This document shows, piece by piece, positions 44,344 to 52,889 of a stretch of 64,000 nt of DNA. Source of the DNA: Halovivax cerinus (lineage in GTDB: Archaea > Halobacteriota > Halobacteria > Halobacteriales > Natrialbaceae); NCBI RefSeq assembly GCF_024498195.1, contig NZ_CP101824.1, positions 186,001-250,000 on the forward strand, in the 5' to 3' direction. The notes beneath the pieces were generated by a model. It saw nothing but the letters and a program-made list of their open reading frames with translations, did not search any database and was not told the DNA's origin. Each line of letters opens with the position of its first letter. Positions within the stretch are counted from its first letter, which is position 1. The translations under genes were made by a program, and so were the position numbers.

Positions 44344-45057
44344 ATGGGACGACGCGACGATCTCGATCGACTGTACGATCTGCTGGATCGACTCGACGAA
44401 CGCGTAGGCGGTGCGAAAACGCTCGACGACTGCACCGGCTACATGGACTGGCCGGATCGCGGCCTCTACGTGTTCTTCGCCCGTGACGAGACCCGAGACG
44501 GGGCCGACCAGCCCCGGATCACTCGCGTCGGGACGCACGCAGTATCCGCAGGAAGCGGGACGTCCCTCTGGAATCGCCTCAGAACACACCGCGGCGCCAA
44601 CAGCGGGACCTACGGCGGTGGCGGCAATCACCGCGGTTCCGTCTTCCGGAAACGCGTCGGCGAAGCGCTCCTCTCGAAGAACGATCTCGGTTCCGAGTAT
44701 CCCGAGTGGGGCGTCGGGTCCTCCGCCGACAAAGCGGTTCGCCTCGACGAGCACGATCACGAGGTCCGCGTCAGCGAGTACATTCGTGACCTCCCGTTCC
44801 TCTGGATCGACGTGGACGACGAACCCGGGCCGGACAGCGAACGCGCGTACCTCGAATCGAACCTGATCGCGCTCGTGAGTAACTACGAAGCCGAACCGAT
44901 CGACCAGAGAGCGAGCGACTGGCTCGGCAGTCACTGTCCGTCCGAACCGATTCGAAATTCGGGCCTCTGGAACGTCAATCACGTCGACGAGGCGTACGAC
45001 CCTCACTTCCTCACCTTGCTCGAAACCAGAATCGACGAGACGGAACCGGTGGACTGA
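44344..45057 (+). CDS. GIY-YIG-like nuclease-fold protein
   Basis: A 237-aa protein. WPDRGLYVFFARDE (about 36-49), RITRVGTHAVSAGSGTSLWN (about 58-77) and RLRTHRG match the GIY, YIG and Arg elements of the GIY-YIG fold. ERAYLESNLIALVSNY (about 165-180) supplies the expected catalytic Glu helix. The end (NSGLWNVNHVDEAYDPHFLT) is a further conserved-looking segment. It is divergent to the PD-(D/E)XK gene, sharing a 200-bp spacer, and both are enclosed by the two-hairpin repeats. Confidence 0.65.
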   Translation: MGRRDDLDRLYDLLDRLDERVGGAKTLDDCTGYMDWPDRGLYVFFARDETRDGADQPRITRVGTHAVSAGSGTSLWNRLRTHRGANSGTYGGGGNHRGSVFRKRVGEALLSKNDLGSEYPEWGVGSSADKAVRLDEHDHEVRVSEYIRDLPFLWIDVDDEPGPDSERAYLESNLIALVSNYEAEPIDQRASDWLGSHCPSEPIRNSGLWNVNHVDEAYDPHFLTLLETRIDETEPVD

Positions 45058-45101
45058 CGGAGTCCGACCAATCCGCGGTTTACAGCGCCTCGATTAGCAA
45101 C

Positions 45102-45275
45102 CCGGGTGGGACTGAAAGGGGCTGGCGTGCGTGGCGGCTTCCGCCGCCACGTTATAGGCGGTCGGTTCCACCGACCGCCCTCTCGGCGAGCGAGACGACG
45201 TAAGGACCACAGCGAACGAAGTGAGTGAGGACCGCAACGAGTCGCAGCCGCCGAGGCCGTCAGGGGCTTTCAAAG
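45102..45275. repeat. Two-hairpin repeat, right copy
   Basis: Starts CCGGGTGGGACTGAAAGGGG and contains hairpins at 45130-45151 (GTGGCGG / CCGCCAC) and 45157-45179 (10-bp stem, loop TCC). It ends near GTCAGGGGCTTTCAAA. It is the inverted partner of 42631-42852 and lies 59 bp before queD, so it separates queD from any original upstream promoter. Confidence 0.8.
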
Positions 45276-45333
45276 CTCCAACACGAACGCGCCCCACCAT
45301 AATACTCAAGTATTCTCTCAATAGTACCCCCAC

Positions 45334-45798
45334 ATGCCGCTCGAATCGATTCCACAACACTGTCTCCCGCCCCAGTCCCTCGGCCACACTCCCCGAACCC
45401 TCCACGTCGGCCGCGAGTCACCCATCAGAATCAGTACGGGCCACCGCATCCTCCATCACGACGGCAAGTGCTCACGCCCGCACGGACACAATTACGAGAT
45501 AACCGCGACGATCACGGGCTACCTCGCTACCGAAGGCTGGGTCGTCGACAAAGGCGATATTACCCGAGCCATCTCCGAGTGGGACCACATGTTTCTCGTC
45601 GAGGAGGACGATCCCCTCGTCGAGGCCTTCCAACAGTCCGGCGACGAGGACGCCCTCGTCGTCCTCCCACACCCACCCACGGCCGAGGTGATGAGCCTCC
45701 TGCTCGAACGCCGTCTCGAAACCGAGCTCCCCGACACGGTCACCGACGTCTCCGTGCAGGTGCGCGAGACGGGCGAGCTCTGCGCCGGAGGGATCTGA
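45334..45798 (+). CDS. queD: 6-carboxytetrahydropterin synthase QueD
   Basis: A 154-aa protein of the PTPS/QueD fold. HVGRESPIRISTGHRILHHD and CSRPHGHNYEI contain the zinc-binding His residues and the catalytic Cys (CxxxHGH). EWDHMFLVEEDDPL and the final VQVRETGELCAGG are typical. It converts dihydroneopterin triphosphate to 6-carboxytetrahydropterin, the second step to preQ0. In archaea preQ0 is used for archaeosine at tRNA position 15. Its stop overlaps the queE start (TGATG), so the two are translated together. Confidence 0.93.
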   Translation: MPLESIPQHCLPPQSLGHTPRTLHVGRESPIRISTGHRILHHDGKCSRPHGHNYEITATITGYLATEGWVVDKGDITRAISEWDHMFLVEEDDPLVEAFQQSGDEDALVVLPHPPTAEVMSLLLERRLETELPDTVTDVSVQVRETGELCAGGI

Positions 45799-46661
45799 TG
45801 CCGGTCGAGACGATGCCGACACCGCCCGGAGAGAGTGGCACTGAACACAAGTCCGATTCCACCCCGACGAACGCACTCCCGATCAACGAACTCTTCTACT
45901 CGCTGCAGGGCGAGGGCCGACTCGCGGGCGTCCCCTCGGTCTTCGTGCGCACGAGCGGCTGCAACCTGCGCTGCTGGTTCTGTGACTCCTATCACACCTC
46001 GTGGGAGCCGACCCACGCGTGGCAGTCGGTCGACGACGTCGTCGCCGAGATCGCCGGCCACGACGCGGACCACGTCGTCCTCACCGGCGGCGAACCCCTG
46101 ATCCACGACGCGTCGGTCGACCTGCTCGACCGCCTTGACGCGTTGGACTACCACGTCACCGTCGAGACCAACGGGACGATCTACCGCGATGCGCCGATCG
46201 ACCTGGCGAGCGTCAGCCCGAAACTCGCGAGCAGCACGCCGACGCCCGAGCGACCGCCCGCGGGCGTCGACGCGTCCGACGGTCCGGACGCCGCCGACGT
46301 GGAGACGACGGCCGACACCGAACCGAGTCCCGACGCCGTCGCCGCCTGGACCGAGCGCCACGAGGCCGACCGGATCGACCTGGACGCCCTCGCCACGCTC
46401 GTCGAGACCTACGACACCCAGCTCAAGTTCGTCGTCACGGACGAGTCCGACCTCGACGAGATCACCGACCTCCTCCAGAACCTCCGCGCCAGAGCGACCA
46501 CACCTATCCCGAACGGCGACGTCCTCCTCATGCCCGAAGGGACCACCAGAGACGCACTCGACGAGCACCGAAACCGAGTTGCCCAACTCGCCCTGACCCA
46601 CGGGTTTCGATACACCCCACGACTCCACGTCGATCTCTGGGACGACGCGGCGGGGCGATGA
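45798..46661 (+). CDS. queE: 7-carboxy-7-deazaguanine synthase QueE
   Basis: A 287-aa radical SAM enzyme. INELFYSLQGEGRLAGVPSV precedes the cluster motif SGCNLRCWFCDSYH (C-x3-C-x2-C for the 4Fe-4S cluster). HVVLTGGEPLIHD is the SAM-binding GGE motif and TVETNGTIY follows. An acidic Pro-rich insert (about 145-185) is a haloarchaeal addition. It makes 7-carboxy-7-deazaguanine from QueD's product. The ATG overlaps the queD stop by one base. Confidence 0.93.
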   Translation: MPVETMPTPPGESGTEHKSDSTPTNALPINELFYSLQGEGRLAGVPSVFVRTSGCNLRCWFCDSYHTSWEPTHAWQSVDDVVAEIAGHDADHVVLTGGEPLIHDASVDLLDRLDALDYHVTVETNGTIYRDAPIDLASVSPKLASSTPTPERPPAGVDASDGPDAADVETTADTEPSPDAVAAWTERHEADRIDLDALATLVETYDTQLKFVVTDESDLDEITDLLQNLRARATTPIPNGDVLLMPEGTTRDALDEHRNRVAQLALTHGFRYTPRLHVDLWDDAAGR

Positions 46662-46779
46662 CGGGGGCAAATACGAACGGACGTACCAGATCAGCCGCTG
46701 CGCTCGTTTCGGGCGGAAGTCGTACACGATCACTGACCGGTGTGATTAGTACGATGGGGTGCGTAGCGCTTCGGAAGAG

Positions 46780-47661
46780 ATGGTGAATCGGGTTCCCTAC
46801 CACCACGAGCAGGATGTGCAGTTCTCGGTGGATTTCGTCAGCCCCAATCTGGAAGCGATAGGGGACCGCGTCGTCGGGTACGATCCGCACAAATCGGTCA
46901 AGGTGGAATCGGTCGAGTTAGATCGGACCGTCTACGTCGTCTACACTGCCTCAGGTGCGAGCGGCGCCGCGGACGAGATAGAGTACGATCTCGTCGAGTA
47001 CATCGGCTCGATGGAGCCGGCCAACGCCGTCATCGCGACCAGGTTGGTCGACGTGTTCAGAACCGTCCTCGAGGAGAACTACGAGGAAGAAGGAACGCGG
47101 GTACGAGCGTACAAGGATATCGCAGCCGAGGAGATCGAGCCCGCGCTCAACCAGATCGACTGGACCGGAACCGCGGTCGAGGTAGCCGGGCGACTGGCAG
47201 CAAACTTGATCCTCAAACACGTCCTTCCGAACGCGAACCATCGAACGGCTATCGGGATGAGCCAACTCTACCTCAAGCGGGTGAACCCGGGATTCTCGAT
47301 GCCAGAGACGGCGATCCAGTCGGAGGGGACTGACGAGTACGATTGGATGGCGTGGGTCAACGACTACATCAACGAATCCAAGCGACTCCTGACGGTTCGG
47401 CGAAAGGGTGGCCGGTTCAAATATCTCGAGAAGTTCGGGTGTGACGTCCTCGTGCGAAAGCACGATGTCGAAATCCCGCTCGAAGCGTACGAACTGGATC
47501 TGCAGCCAAGCCAGCGGTGGCGAATGTATGCAAATCGCCACGAAAAGCTGTGGGTCACCTTCACCGGGGAAGCCGTCCGTCGGGCGGGAATGACCGATCT
47601 GCTCGACACTGATGGGCTCACAAAACGCGAATTTGCGGACACACTCAGGGAACTCGGGTGA
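46780..47661 (+). CDS. Fic/Doc-family protein
   Basis: A 293-aa protein from ATG 46780 (a GTG 21 bases upstream is possible). An N-terminal domain (about 1-85) precedes a helical Fic core: AANLILKHVLPNANHRTAIG (about 139-158) matches the Doc-like motif H-x-F-x-D/N-A-N-K-R-T-A, with H, N and R kept and K replaced by H. The C-terminal 100 residues are unknown. Fic/Doc proteins modify targets with AMP or phosphate; Doc-like ones are toxins. The small ORF 3' to it is on the other strand, so no clear antitoxin partner is visible. It separates queE from queC. Confidence 0.7.
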   Translation: MVNRVPYHHEQDVQFSVDFVSPNLEAIGDRVVGYDPHKSVKVESVELDRTVYVVYTASGASGAADEIEYDLVEYIGSMEPANAVIATRLVDVFRTVLEENYEEEGTRVRAYKDIAAEEIEPALNQIDWTGTAVEVAGRLAANLILKHVLPNANHRTAIGMSQLYLKRVNPGFSMPETAIQSEGTDEYDWMAWVNDYINESKRLLTVRRKGGRFKYLEKFGCDVLVRKHDVEIPLEAYELDLQPSQRWRMYANRHEKLWVTFTGEAVRRAGMTDLLDTDGLTKREFADTLRELG

Positions 47662-47663
47662 GG

Positions 47664-47795
47664 TTAGTCCTGCAGACGAGCCACGGTCCGGCCGGCCTCT
47701 TCTACTTCATCGCTCCGACTCATTCCGAGACGATCCTCCAGTTCTCGGATGGAGTCTTCGAGGGTCATATCGGTATAGTGGTCACTCGGAGGCAT
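47664..47795 (-). CDS. Small acidic ORF
   Basis: 43 residues: MPPSDHYTDMTLEDSIRELE, DRLGMSRSDEVEEAGRTVAR, LQD. An amphipathic helix with Glu/Asp/Arg is likely. It ends 2 bp after the Fic gene on the opposite strand and starts about 58 bp inside a (CA)17 tract, so both lie in the same promoter region. It may be an antitoxin-sized protein for the Fic gene, but that is only a guess from position. Confidence 0.4.
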   Translation of the reverse strand: MPPSDHYTDMTLEDSIRELEDRLGMSRSDEVEEAGRTVARLQD

Positions 47796-47851
47796 AAATC
47801 CACTGGTGAGAGTGGCCCGTAATCGCGCGCTGTAGACGCTCGCAACGCTAA

Positions 47852-47887
<36 letters not shown>

Positions 47888-47998
47888 CGATCAGGAGGAG
47901 TTCCTGCGTAGCACTCCACAGTGCCGGCCGCTGCAGACGTATCGGGTGTAGAGACGATTCCGATTCGCTCTAGTACGGCGGCCTCCCCATCTGTACTA

Positions 47999-48709
47999 AT
48001 GCCCACTAGTCCGGCCACGTCAGCCGTCGTGCTCGCCTCCGGCGGGATGGACAGCGCGACCGCCGCGTACGAAGCCCGCGCCCAGGGCTACGACCTGCAC
48101 TTTCTGCACACCTCCTACGGGCAGCGCACCGAGTCGAAGGAGTACGAGTGCGCTCGCGCCCAGGCCGACGAACTCGACGCCGCGTTCCACCGCGTCGAGA
48201 CGGACCATCTCGCGAGTATCGGCGGGTCGAGCCTCACCGACGAGAGCGAAGCCGTCCCCGATGCGGACGACATCCCCGACGCTGCGGACGCTGACGAAGC
48301 AGCTCCTGAGGCCGTCCCGTCCACCTACGTCCCGTTCCGGAACGCCAACCTGCTCTCGATGGCCGTCGCCTACGCGGAGGCGACCGACTGCGAGGCCGTC
48401 TTCGTCGGCGCCCACTCGGAAGACCACGGCGGCTATCCCGACTGTCGACCGCAATTCTTCGAAGCGTTCCAGCGCGTCGTCGACACCGGCACGGCGGACG
48501 ACACCGAGATCGAGATCCACGCCCCGTTCGTCGAGGCCAGCAAAACCGACATCGCGGCTCGTGGGCTCGAACTCGAGGTCCCGTACGAACTCACCTGGAG
48601 TTGCTATCGCGACGACGAACCGGCCTGTGGAACCTGTGACTCCTGCGTTCGTCGACTCGAGGCGTTCCAGAATATCGACGAACGGGATCCGATTGGGTAC
48701 GGAGAATGA
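47999..48709 (+). CDS. queC: 7-cyano-7-deazaguanine synthase QueC
   Basis: A 236-aa protein. AVVLASGGMDSATAAYEARA is the ATP-pyrophosphatase loop, HTSYGQR follows, and TYVPFRNANLLSMAVAYAEA and FVGAHSEDHGGYPDCRPQFF are QueC motifs. WSCYRDDEPACGTCDSCVRR binds zinc through four Cys. It converts 7-carboxy-7-deazaguanine to preQ0 using ATP and ammonia, for archaeosine in tRNA. ATG 47999 gives the family start; a longer frame reaches back toward the CA tract. Its last 106 bp are duplicated at 51097, and the terminal codons after the repeat (IGYGE) come from this side. Confidence 0.93.
   Translation: MPTSPATSAVVLASGGMDSATAAYEARAQGYDLHFLHTSYGQRTESKEYECARAQADELDAAFHRVETDHLASIGGSSLTDESEAVPDADDIPDAADADEAAPEAVPSTYVPFRNANLLSMAVAYAEATDCEAVFVGAHSEDHGGYPDCRPQFFEAFQRVVDTGTADDTEIEIHAPFVEASKTDIAARGLELEVPYELTWSCYRDDEPACGTCDSCVRRLEAFQNIDERDPIGYGE
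48593..48698 (+). repeat. Direct repeat L: 3' end of queC
   Basis: Identical to 51097-51202 except one T/C difference at 48694/51198. It covers the queC codons from the TW of LTWSCYRDD to IDERDPIG. The two copies are 2504 bp apart in the same orientation and bracket non-que cargo. Confidence 0.95.
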
Positions 48710-48812
48710 CCAGCAAACGAGAAAGATACCCTCAAGAATCATACTTCAGAGTATCATACTTGAGAGTACGATAATAGAAACGCCTAATGTGAGTGGGGGA
48801 CACGGGACCAGT

Positions 48813-50201
48813 ATGAGGAGGTTCGTCAATCGAACCGCAGAGCTCGAGCAACTCCAGGAGCTGTACGAGTCGAACGAGGCCGAACTGGCCGTTGTTTACG
48901 GTCGCCGTCGGCTCGGGAAGACGGCACTCGTCAGGCAGTCGCTCGACGCGTACGACGGGGCAGTCGTCTACCAGGCGAGGCAGAAAACGAGCCGACTCCA
49001 GTTGCAACAGTTCGTCGAAGCGGCCGCGACGGCGTATCCGGATGTCGAGCGGATACGGAAGAACTGGGAGGACGTGTTGCGATATCTCGCCGAACAGGAT
49101 GCAATCGTCGTTCTCGACGAGTTTCCGTACCTGGTCGAACAGGAACCGAGCCTCCCTTCGGTGGTACAGGCGCTGCTAGATCACGAACTCGAGGATTCAT
49201 CGGCTACGTTCGTTCTCGTCGGCTCGTCGATCAGCATGATGGAAGAAGCGGCACTGCTTGGGAACAGCCCGTTGTACGGCCGCTCGTCTGTGAAGCTCGA
49301 TGTCGGACCGCTCCCGTTCAGCGCCGCACTGTCGTTTTTCGACGAAGTCCCATCACCGGCCGAACAGGTGAAAACGTGGAGTATCTTTGGCGGCGTTCCA
49401 TACTATCTCGAGGAGATCGACCCGAAACGGACACTCGAGACGGTAGTGTCTCGGACCATCCTCTCCAGACACGGAACGCTCCACAACGAACCCGACTATG
49501 TACTCCGGATGGAGCTGACGGAGCCCACACGGTACTTCTCGATACTGGAGGCGCTCGCCGCCGGGAAGACCAGCCGAAACGAAATCGCCGGGCAGACCGG
49601 AATCGACTATAACCAGCTCTCGAAGTATCTCGATCGGCTCTCTCGCCTTCGACTCGTCGATCAGCACGTTCCAATCACCGAGCGAAAAGCCCGAAGCAAA
49701 CGGAGCCGATATCGGATCCGAGACTCGTTCTTCAGGTTCTGGTTCCGCTTCGTCTATGGAGCCGCTGCCGAGTACGACGAACTCGGTGACGAAGCGTACC
49801 AAACGCTCATCGAACCCGAGATAGCCGATTTTGCGAGTCGTTCGTTCGAAACGTTGTGCTGTACCGCCCTCCGAACGTTCTATCCCTCGAAGACGGTAAC
49901 CAAGACTGGGCAGTGGTGGTACGACGATCACGAGATCGACGTCGTCGGATTCACCACAGATGGAACGTTGATCGCCGGCGAATGCAAATTCAGAGAATCG
50001 ACGCTCGGGTACGATGCGTTTTCGAAACTGCGTGATCACGTCGACGAACTTCGATGGACGCCTCGCGACGGGAGCGACAGGACCGAAACGTACGCGCTAT
50101 TTTCGAAGAGCGGATTTAGTAACGCCGTCGAGGAAGTCGCCGAAGAGCGGTCAGATCTCAGACTGTTTTCGATCGACGACGTGGTTTCGGCCGTCAGTTG
50201 A
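48813..50201 (+). CDS. Archaeal AAA-type ATPase with C-terminal DUF234 nuclease-like domain
   Basis: A 462-aa protein. FVNRTAELEQLQELY starts the family, Walker A is at VVYGRRRLGKTALV (about 27-40) and Walker B is AIVVLDEFPYL. A middle winged helix (RNEIAGQTGIDYNQLSKYLD) follows. The C-terminal DUF234 part contains HEIDVVGFTTDGTLIAGECK, the D...E-x-K nuclease core. The family is widespread in archaea and often mobile. It is the first gene inside the queC-end duplication. Its stop overlaps a minus-strand RelE remnant. Confidence 0.88.
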   Translation: MRRFVNRTAELEQLQELYESNEAELAVVYGRRRLGKTALVRQSLDAYDGAVVYQARQKTSRLQLQQFVEAAATAYPDVERIRKNWEDVLRYLAEQDAIVVLDEFPYLVEQEPSLPSVVQALLDHELEDSSATFVLVGSSISMMEEAALLGNSPLYGRSSVKLDVGPLPFSAALSFFDEVPSPAEQVKTWSIFGGVPYYLEEIDPKRTLETVVSRTILSRHGTLHNEPDYVLRMELTEPTRYFSILEALAAGKTSRNEIAGQTGIDYNQLSKYLDRLSRLRLVDQHVPITERKARSKRSRYRIRDSFFRFWFRFVYGAAAEYDELGDEAYQTLIEPEIADFASRSFETLCCTALRTFYPSKTVTKTGQWWYDDHEIDVVGFTTDGTLIAGECKFRESTLGYDAFSKLRDHVDELRWTPRDGSDRTETYALFSKSGFSNAVEEVAEERSDLRLFSIDDVVSAVS

Positions 50202-50421
50202 TGGCACCGATATCTCGTCGATGATCCGATTCCCAACACAGCGCATCGCCACCGTCGGTTTCAGTCACACCGCCGTCATCGCGGTGACCATCTTCGGTTC
50301 CTCCGTCGTTCTGCTGGCAGTCGATGAGAACGCGATAGTCACCGACACGGAGGACGTAGTCATCGCGCCCGGTCAGCGGCTTCAGGAAGTGGTCGAGCCA
50401 GTCGCGAATCTCGCGTAGTTT
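50194..50421 (-). pseudogene. RelE/ParE-type toxin remnant
   Basis: Minus-strand frame KLREIRDWLDHFLKPLTGRD followed by DYVLRVGDYRVLIDCQQND and, after an acidic low-complexity insert, ESDHRRDIG to a stop at 50194. The core DYVLRVGDYRVLID is the C-terminal half of RelE-family toxins. There is no N-terminal half and no antitoxin. Confidence 0.6.
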
Positions 50422-50650
50422 TGTGGTGATCCGATCTGTTGTAGAACGAGTTCCTGTCCGAACGCCTGCCGAACGTGGCCGTGAGAGGTGGGCACGGTCC
50501 GTTCGCGTACAGTGCAGCCTGGGCGACGTGAAAGGCGGCGTAGTACAGGCGGTTCACGACACCGGCTCGAGTTCTTTTACGTGGGTGGAGAATCAGGGCG
50601 TCGGCGAGCGCATCACGTGCCAATTCCAGTTCAGCGGAGGGATCACCCGC
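50382..50650 (-). pseudogene. HEPN protein with frameshift
   Basis: One frame reads AELELARDALADALILHPRK and VVNRLYYAAFHVAQAALYAN, the usual HEPN front. Near 50500 the frame changes to SHGHVRQAFGQELVLQQIG, the expected continuation, and stops at 50382. The gene is therefore broken and lacks its last helix. No ATG start is present (TTG 50623 is possible). It directly follows the nucleotidyltransferase gene, its normal partner. Confidence 0.65.
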
Positions 50651-50651
50651 G

Positions 50652-51023
50652 TCAGCCAGACAACGTCTGTCCGGTTCGGGTTACTGTCCGAACGAACGGT
50701 TTATTCTGGTCGCGTTCGAGCGCCGATCGCGTCCGTACGACCTGCGAAAGGACGACGCCGTAGTCGAGTTCGATGTCGTACGCGAAAGCACGGATGTCCG
50801 TCGTAACGCGCGACTCGTCGGCGTCGTCCGAGAGGACGACGAGTAAGTCGACGTCAGAATCGACACCCCGTTCGTCCCCGCGGACGACGCTGCCGAAGCG
50901 GTGGATCGCCTCGAGTTCGTCGTCGAATCGATCGCGTACCGCTCGGCCGAAGGCCTCCGCCGCCCGTCTGTGCGTCGTCTCGGCAGGCGGTTCCATACTG
51001 TGTCGTTCGAGTCCAACTGACAT
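50652..51023 (-). CDS. MNT-type nucleotidyltransferase (antitoxin)
   Basis: A 123-aa protein from ATG 51023 (ATG 50996 also possible). It has IHRFGSVVRGDERGVDSDVD and LLVVLSD, the GSxxxGxxxxxSDxD catalytic motif of minimal nucleotidyltransferases. It is the partner type for the HEPN gene just downstream, which is frameshifted. So an antitoxin is left without an intact toxin. Confidence 0.8.
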   Translation of the reverse strand: MSVGLERHSMEPPAETTHRRAAEAFGRAVRDRFDDELEAIHRFGSVVRGDERGVDSDVDLLVVLSDDADESRVTTDIRAFAYDIELDYGVVLSQVVRTRSALERDQNKPFVRTVTRTGQTLSG

Positions 51024-51096
51024 AAATCCTCGTCGGCAGATCCACCGCTCCAGTTCTGACTGGCGCCTCCACACCTCCGACCAGCTTATGACCACT

Positions 51097-51202
51097 ACCT
51101 GGAGTTGCTATCGCGACGACGAACCGGCCTGTGGAACCTGTGACTCCTGCGTTCGTCGACTCGAGGCGTTCCAGAATATCGACGAACGGGATCCGATCGG
51201 GT
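51097..51202 (+). repeat. Direct repeat R: second copy of queC 3' end
   Basis: Same sequence as 48593-48698 with one substitution. It is not preceded by the rest of queC, so it codes for nothing by itself. The end runs on as GSGTVAAWRTG instead of the queC stop. Confidence 0.95.
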
Positions 51203-51314
51203 CTGGGACGGTCGCGGCCTGGCGGACGGGCCGCTCGGTACGCATCGGTGCGGTATCACACCGGGCCACTGCTGAGCGCCGGGCGAAGAGCAGAATCGAG
51301 GCTCTGCCCCCGTC

Positions 51315-52580
51315 TCAGACGTCGATGGCGACGAACGCGTAGAGGCCCGTCAGACCGGCCAGGGCGGCGATCGCGAAGAACGCCGCGTCGAAGTGGCCGG
51401 CGTCTGCGACAGCGCCGACGAGGAGCGGGCTCACGGCGCCGAGGCCGATGTAGACGGTTCTGATGGCGCCAAGGCTCGTGCCCCGCGTCCGGTCGGGTAA
51501 CCGGCCGGTGAGATCCGAGATCACGATCGTCTCGAAACCGAGGACGCCGGCGGCGAGCGCGGTCAGGACGACGAACGTCGGGAGGCCGCTGGCGAACGGA
51601 ACGGCAGCGAACGAGACCGCGGTCGCGCCCATGATCACCACCAGCGGCGTTCTGACCCCCACGCGGTCGTAGGCACGACCGGCGAGCGGTTTCGTGGGGA
51701 TGCCGAGCGCGAAGAAGAAGCCGAACAACGCCGTCGCAACCGGGGAGGGGACCGTCGCGACGTCCATCAGATAGGTGGGGTAGAAACCCACGAACGCCTG
51801 GAAGAGGACGGCCCACAGCACGAGCAGGAGAGTTCTCCGCAGCACGAACGGTTGCGACAGCGTCCGCCAGAGGTCCGGCGGTGACAGCTGCTCGCGAAGC
51901 GGCGTCGCCGCCGTCTGCCGGCCCGGCAGCGTCGTCCAGAGGCCGACGGCGGCGAGCAGGAAGAGCGGGACTGCGAACCCGAGACCGTACTGCCAGGCGA
52001 CCGCGGTCGCGATGACCCCGGCCACCGGCGGCATCACCGCGTTTCCGACGTCGCCGGCGGCCATCGTCGCGCCCGTCGCCGTCCCGAGCTGGTCGGGAAA
52101 GACCCGCTGAAGGATCGTGAATCGGGACGTGCCGTAGAGCGCGGTACCCGCGCCGAAGAGTGCCGTCGCGACGAACAGAACGACCGGCGCGTCCGCGAGG
52201 ACGACGAGCGAGAGCGTCATCGCGGCGAGGACGGAACTGACGACGAGGAGCAGGCGCTCTCCGATCCAGTCGGTCAGCACACCGCCTGGAAGCTGACCGG
52301 CCGCGTAGGCGACCCAGAGCACGGTCAACAGGAGCCCGGCCGCCGTCAGCGACAGGCCGTACGCCGCCCGGATACGGGGTAACAACGCCGGGTAGATCGT
52401 CCGGACGCTGATCGAGAGGAACCAGCCGAAGGCCACGGCGAGCAGAATCGACCCGCGACCGCCACCCCGGAGAGCACCGAACGAGCGGATCGTCGACGTA
52501 ACCACGGCCACAGTGAATCGCGTCACCACTTCGACGTTCGCGGTCGGGATAATCAGTCTTCGCCACGCTGCACGTCTCAC
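51315..52580 (-). CDS. MFS transporter
   Basis: A 421-aa, 12-TM permease of the major facilitator superfamily. GWFLSISVRTIYPALLPRIR is the first helix, VLTDWIGERLLLVVSSVLAA carries the motif A-like loop between TM2 and TM3, and the second half repeats the pattern (LAGRAYDRVGVRTPLVVIMG). The first 40 residues are uncertain: internal GTGs near 52523 would give a more usual N-terminus. Substrate unknown. Confidence 0.85.
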   Translation of the reverse strand: MRRAAWRRLIIPTANVEVVTRFTVAVVTSTIRSFGALRGGGRGSILLAVAFGWFLSISVRTIYPALLPRIRAAYGLSLTAAGLLLTVLWVAYAAGQLPGGVLTDWIGERLLLVVSSVLAAMTLSLVVLADAPVVLFVATALFGAGTALYGTSRFTILQRVFPDQLGTATGATMAAGDVGNAVMPPVAGVIATAVAWQYGLGFAVPLFLLAAVGLWTTLPGRQTAATPLREQLSPPDLWRTLSQPFVLRRTLLLVLWAVLFQAFVGFYPTYLMDVATVPSPVATALFGFFFALGIPTKPLAGRAYDRVGVRTPLVVIMGATAVSFAAVPFASGLPTFVVLTALAAGVLGFETIVISDLTGRLPDRTRGTSLGAIRTVYIGLGAVSPLLVGAVADAGHFDAAFFAIAALAGLTGLYAFVAIDV

Positions 52581-52616
52581 GTCTCACTCACCGGACGGCG
52601 GCCGAAGAGTGGGGAC

Positions 52617-52889
52617 GTGGCGATCCGTTGCCTCCAGATGGTCGGTGCCGCCGCCATCGCCGGCACCCAGCCGATCGGCTTCGCTCTCGCGAGCCTTGGC
52701 ATCATCGGGTTCGACCCACCACCGGCTGTAGCGCGGTTGTACCTCGCCAGCGGGATCGCGTTGCTCGCGATCACGCGTGGACAGGCCACTCGGGGAGGTA
52801 TTCGCAGGTTCGTTCCGAAATCCGGGTCGGAACGTGCACCGACGACCGATGGGCGGAACGGTTCCCCCGCCGCACTGAGACGGTGCTGA
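52617..52889 (+). CDS. Possible small membrane protein
   Basis: 90 residues: GTG start, then AIRCLQMVGAAAIAGTQPIG, FALASLGIIGF and ARLYLASGIALLAITRG, which form two hydrophobic helices, and a basic tail. The codon pattern is weak. It could be a real short gene divergent from the MFS permease or a chance frame. Confidence 0.35.
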   Translation: MAIRCLQMVGAAAIAGTQPIGFALASLGIIGFDPPPAVARLYLASGIALLAITRGQATRGGIRRFVPKSGSERAPTTDGRNGSPAALRRC

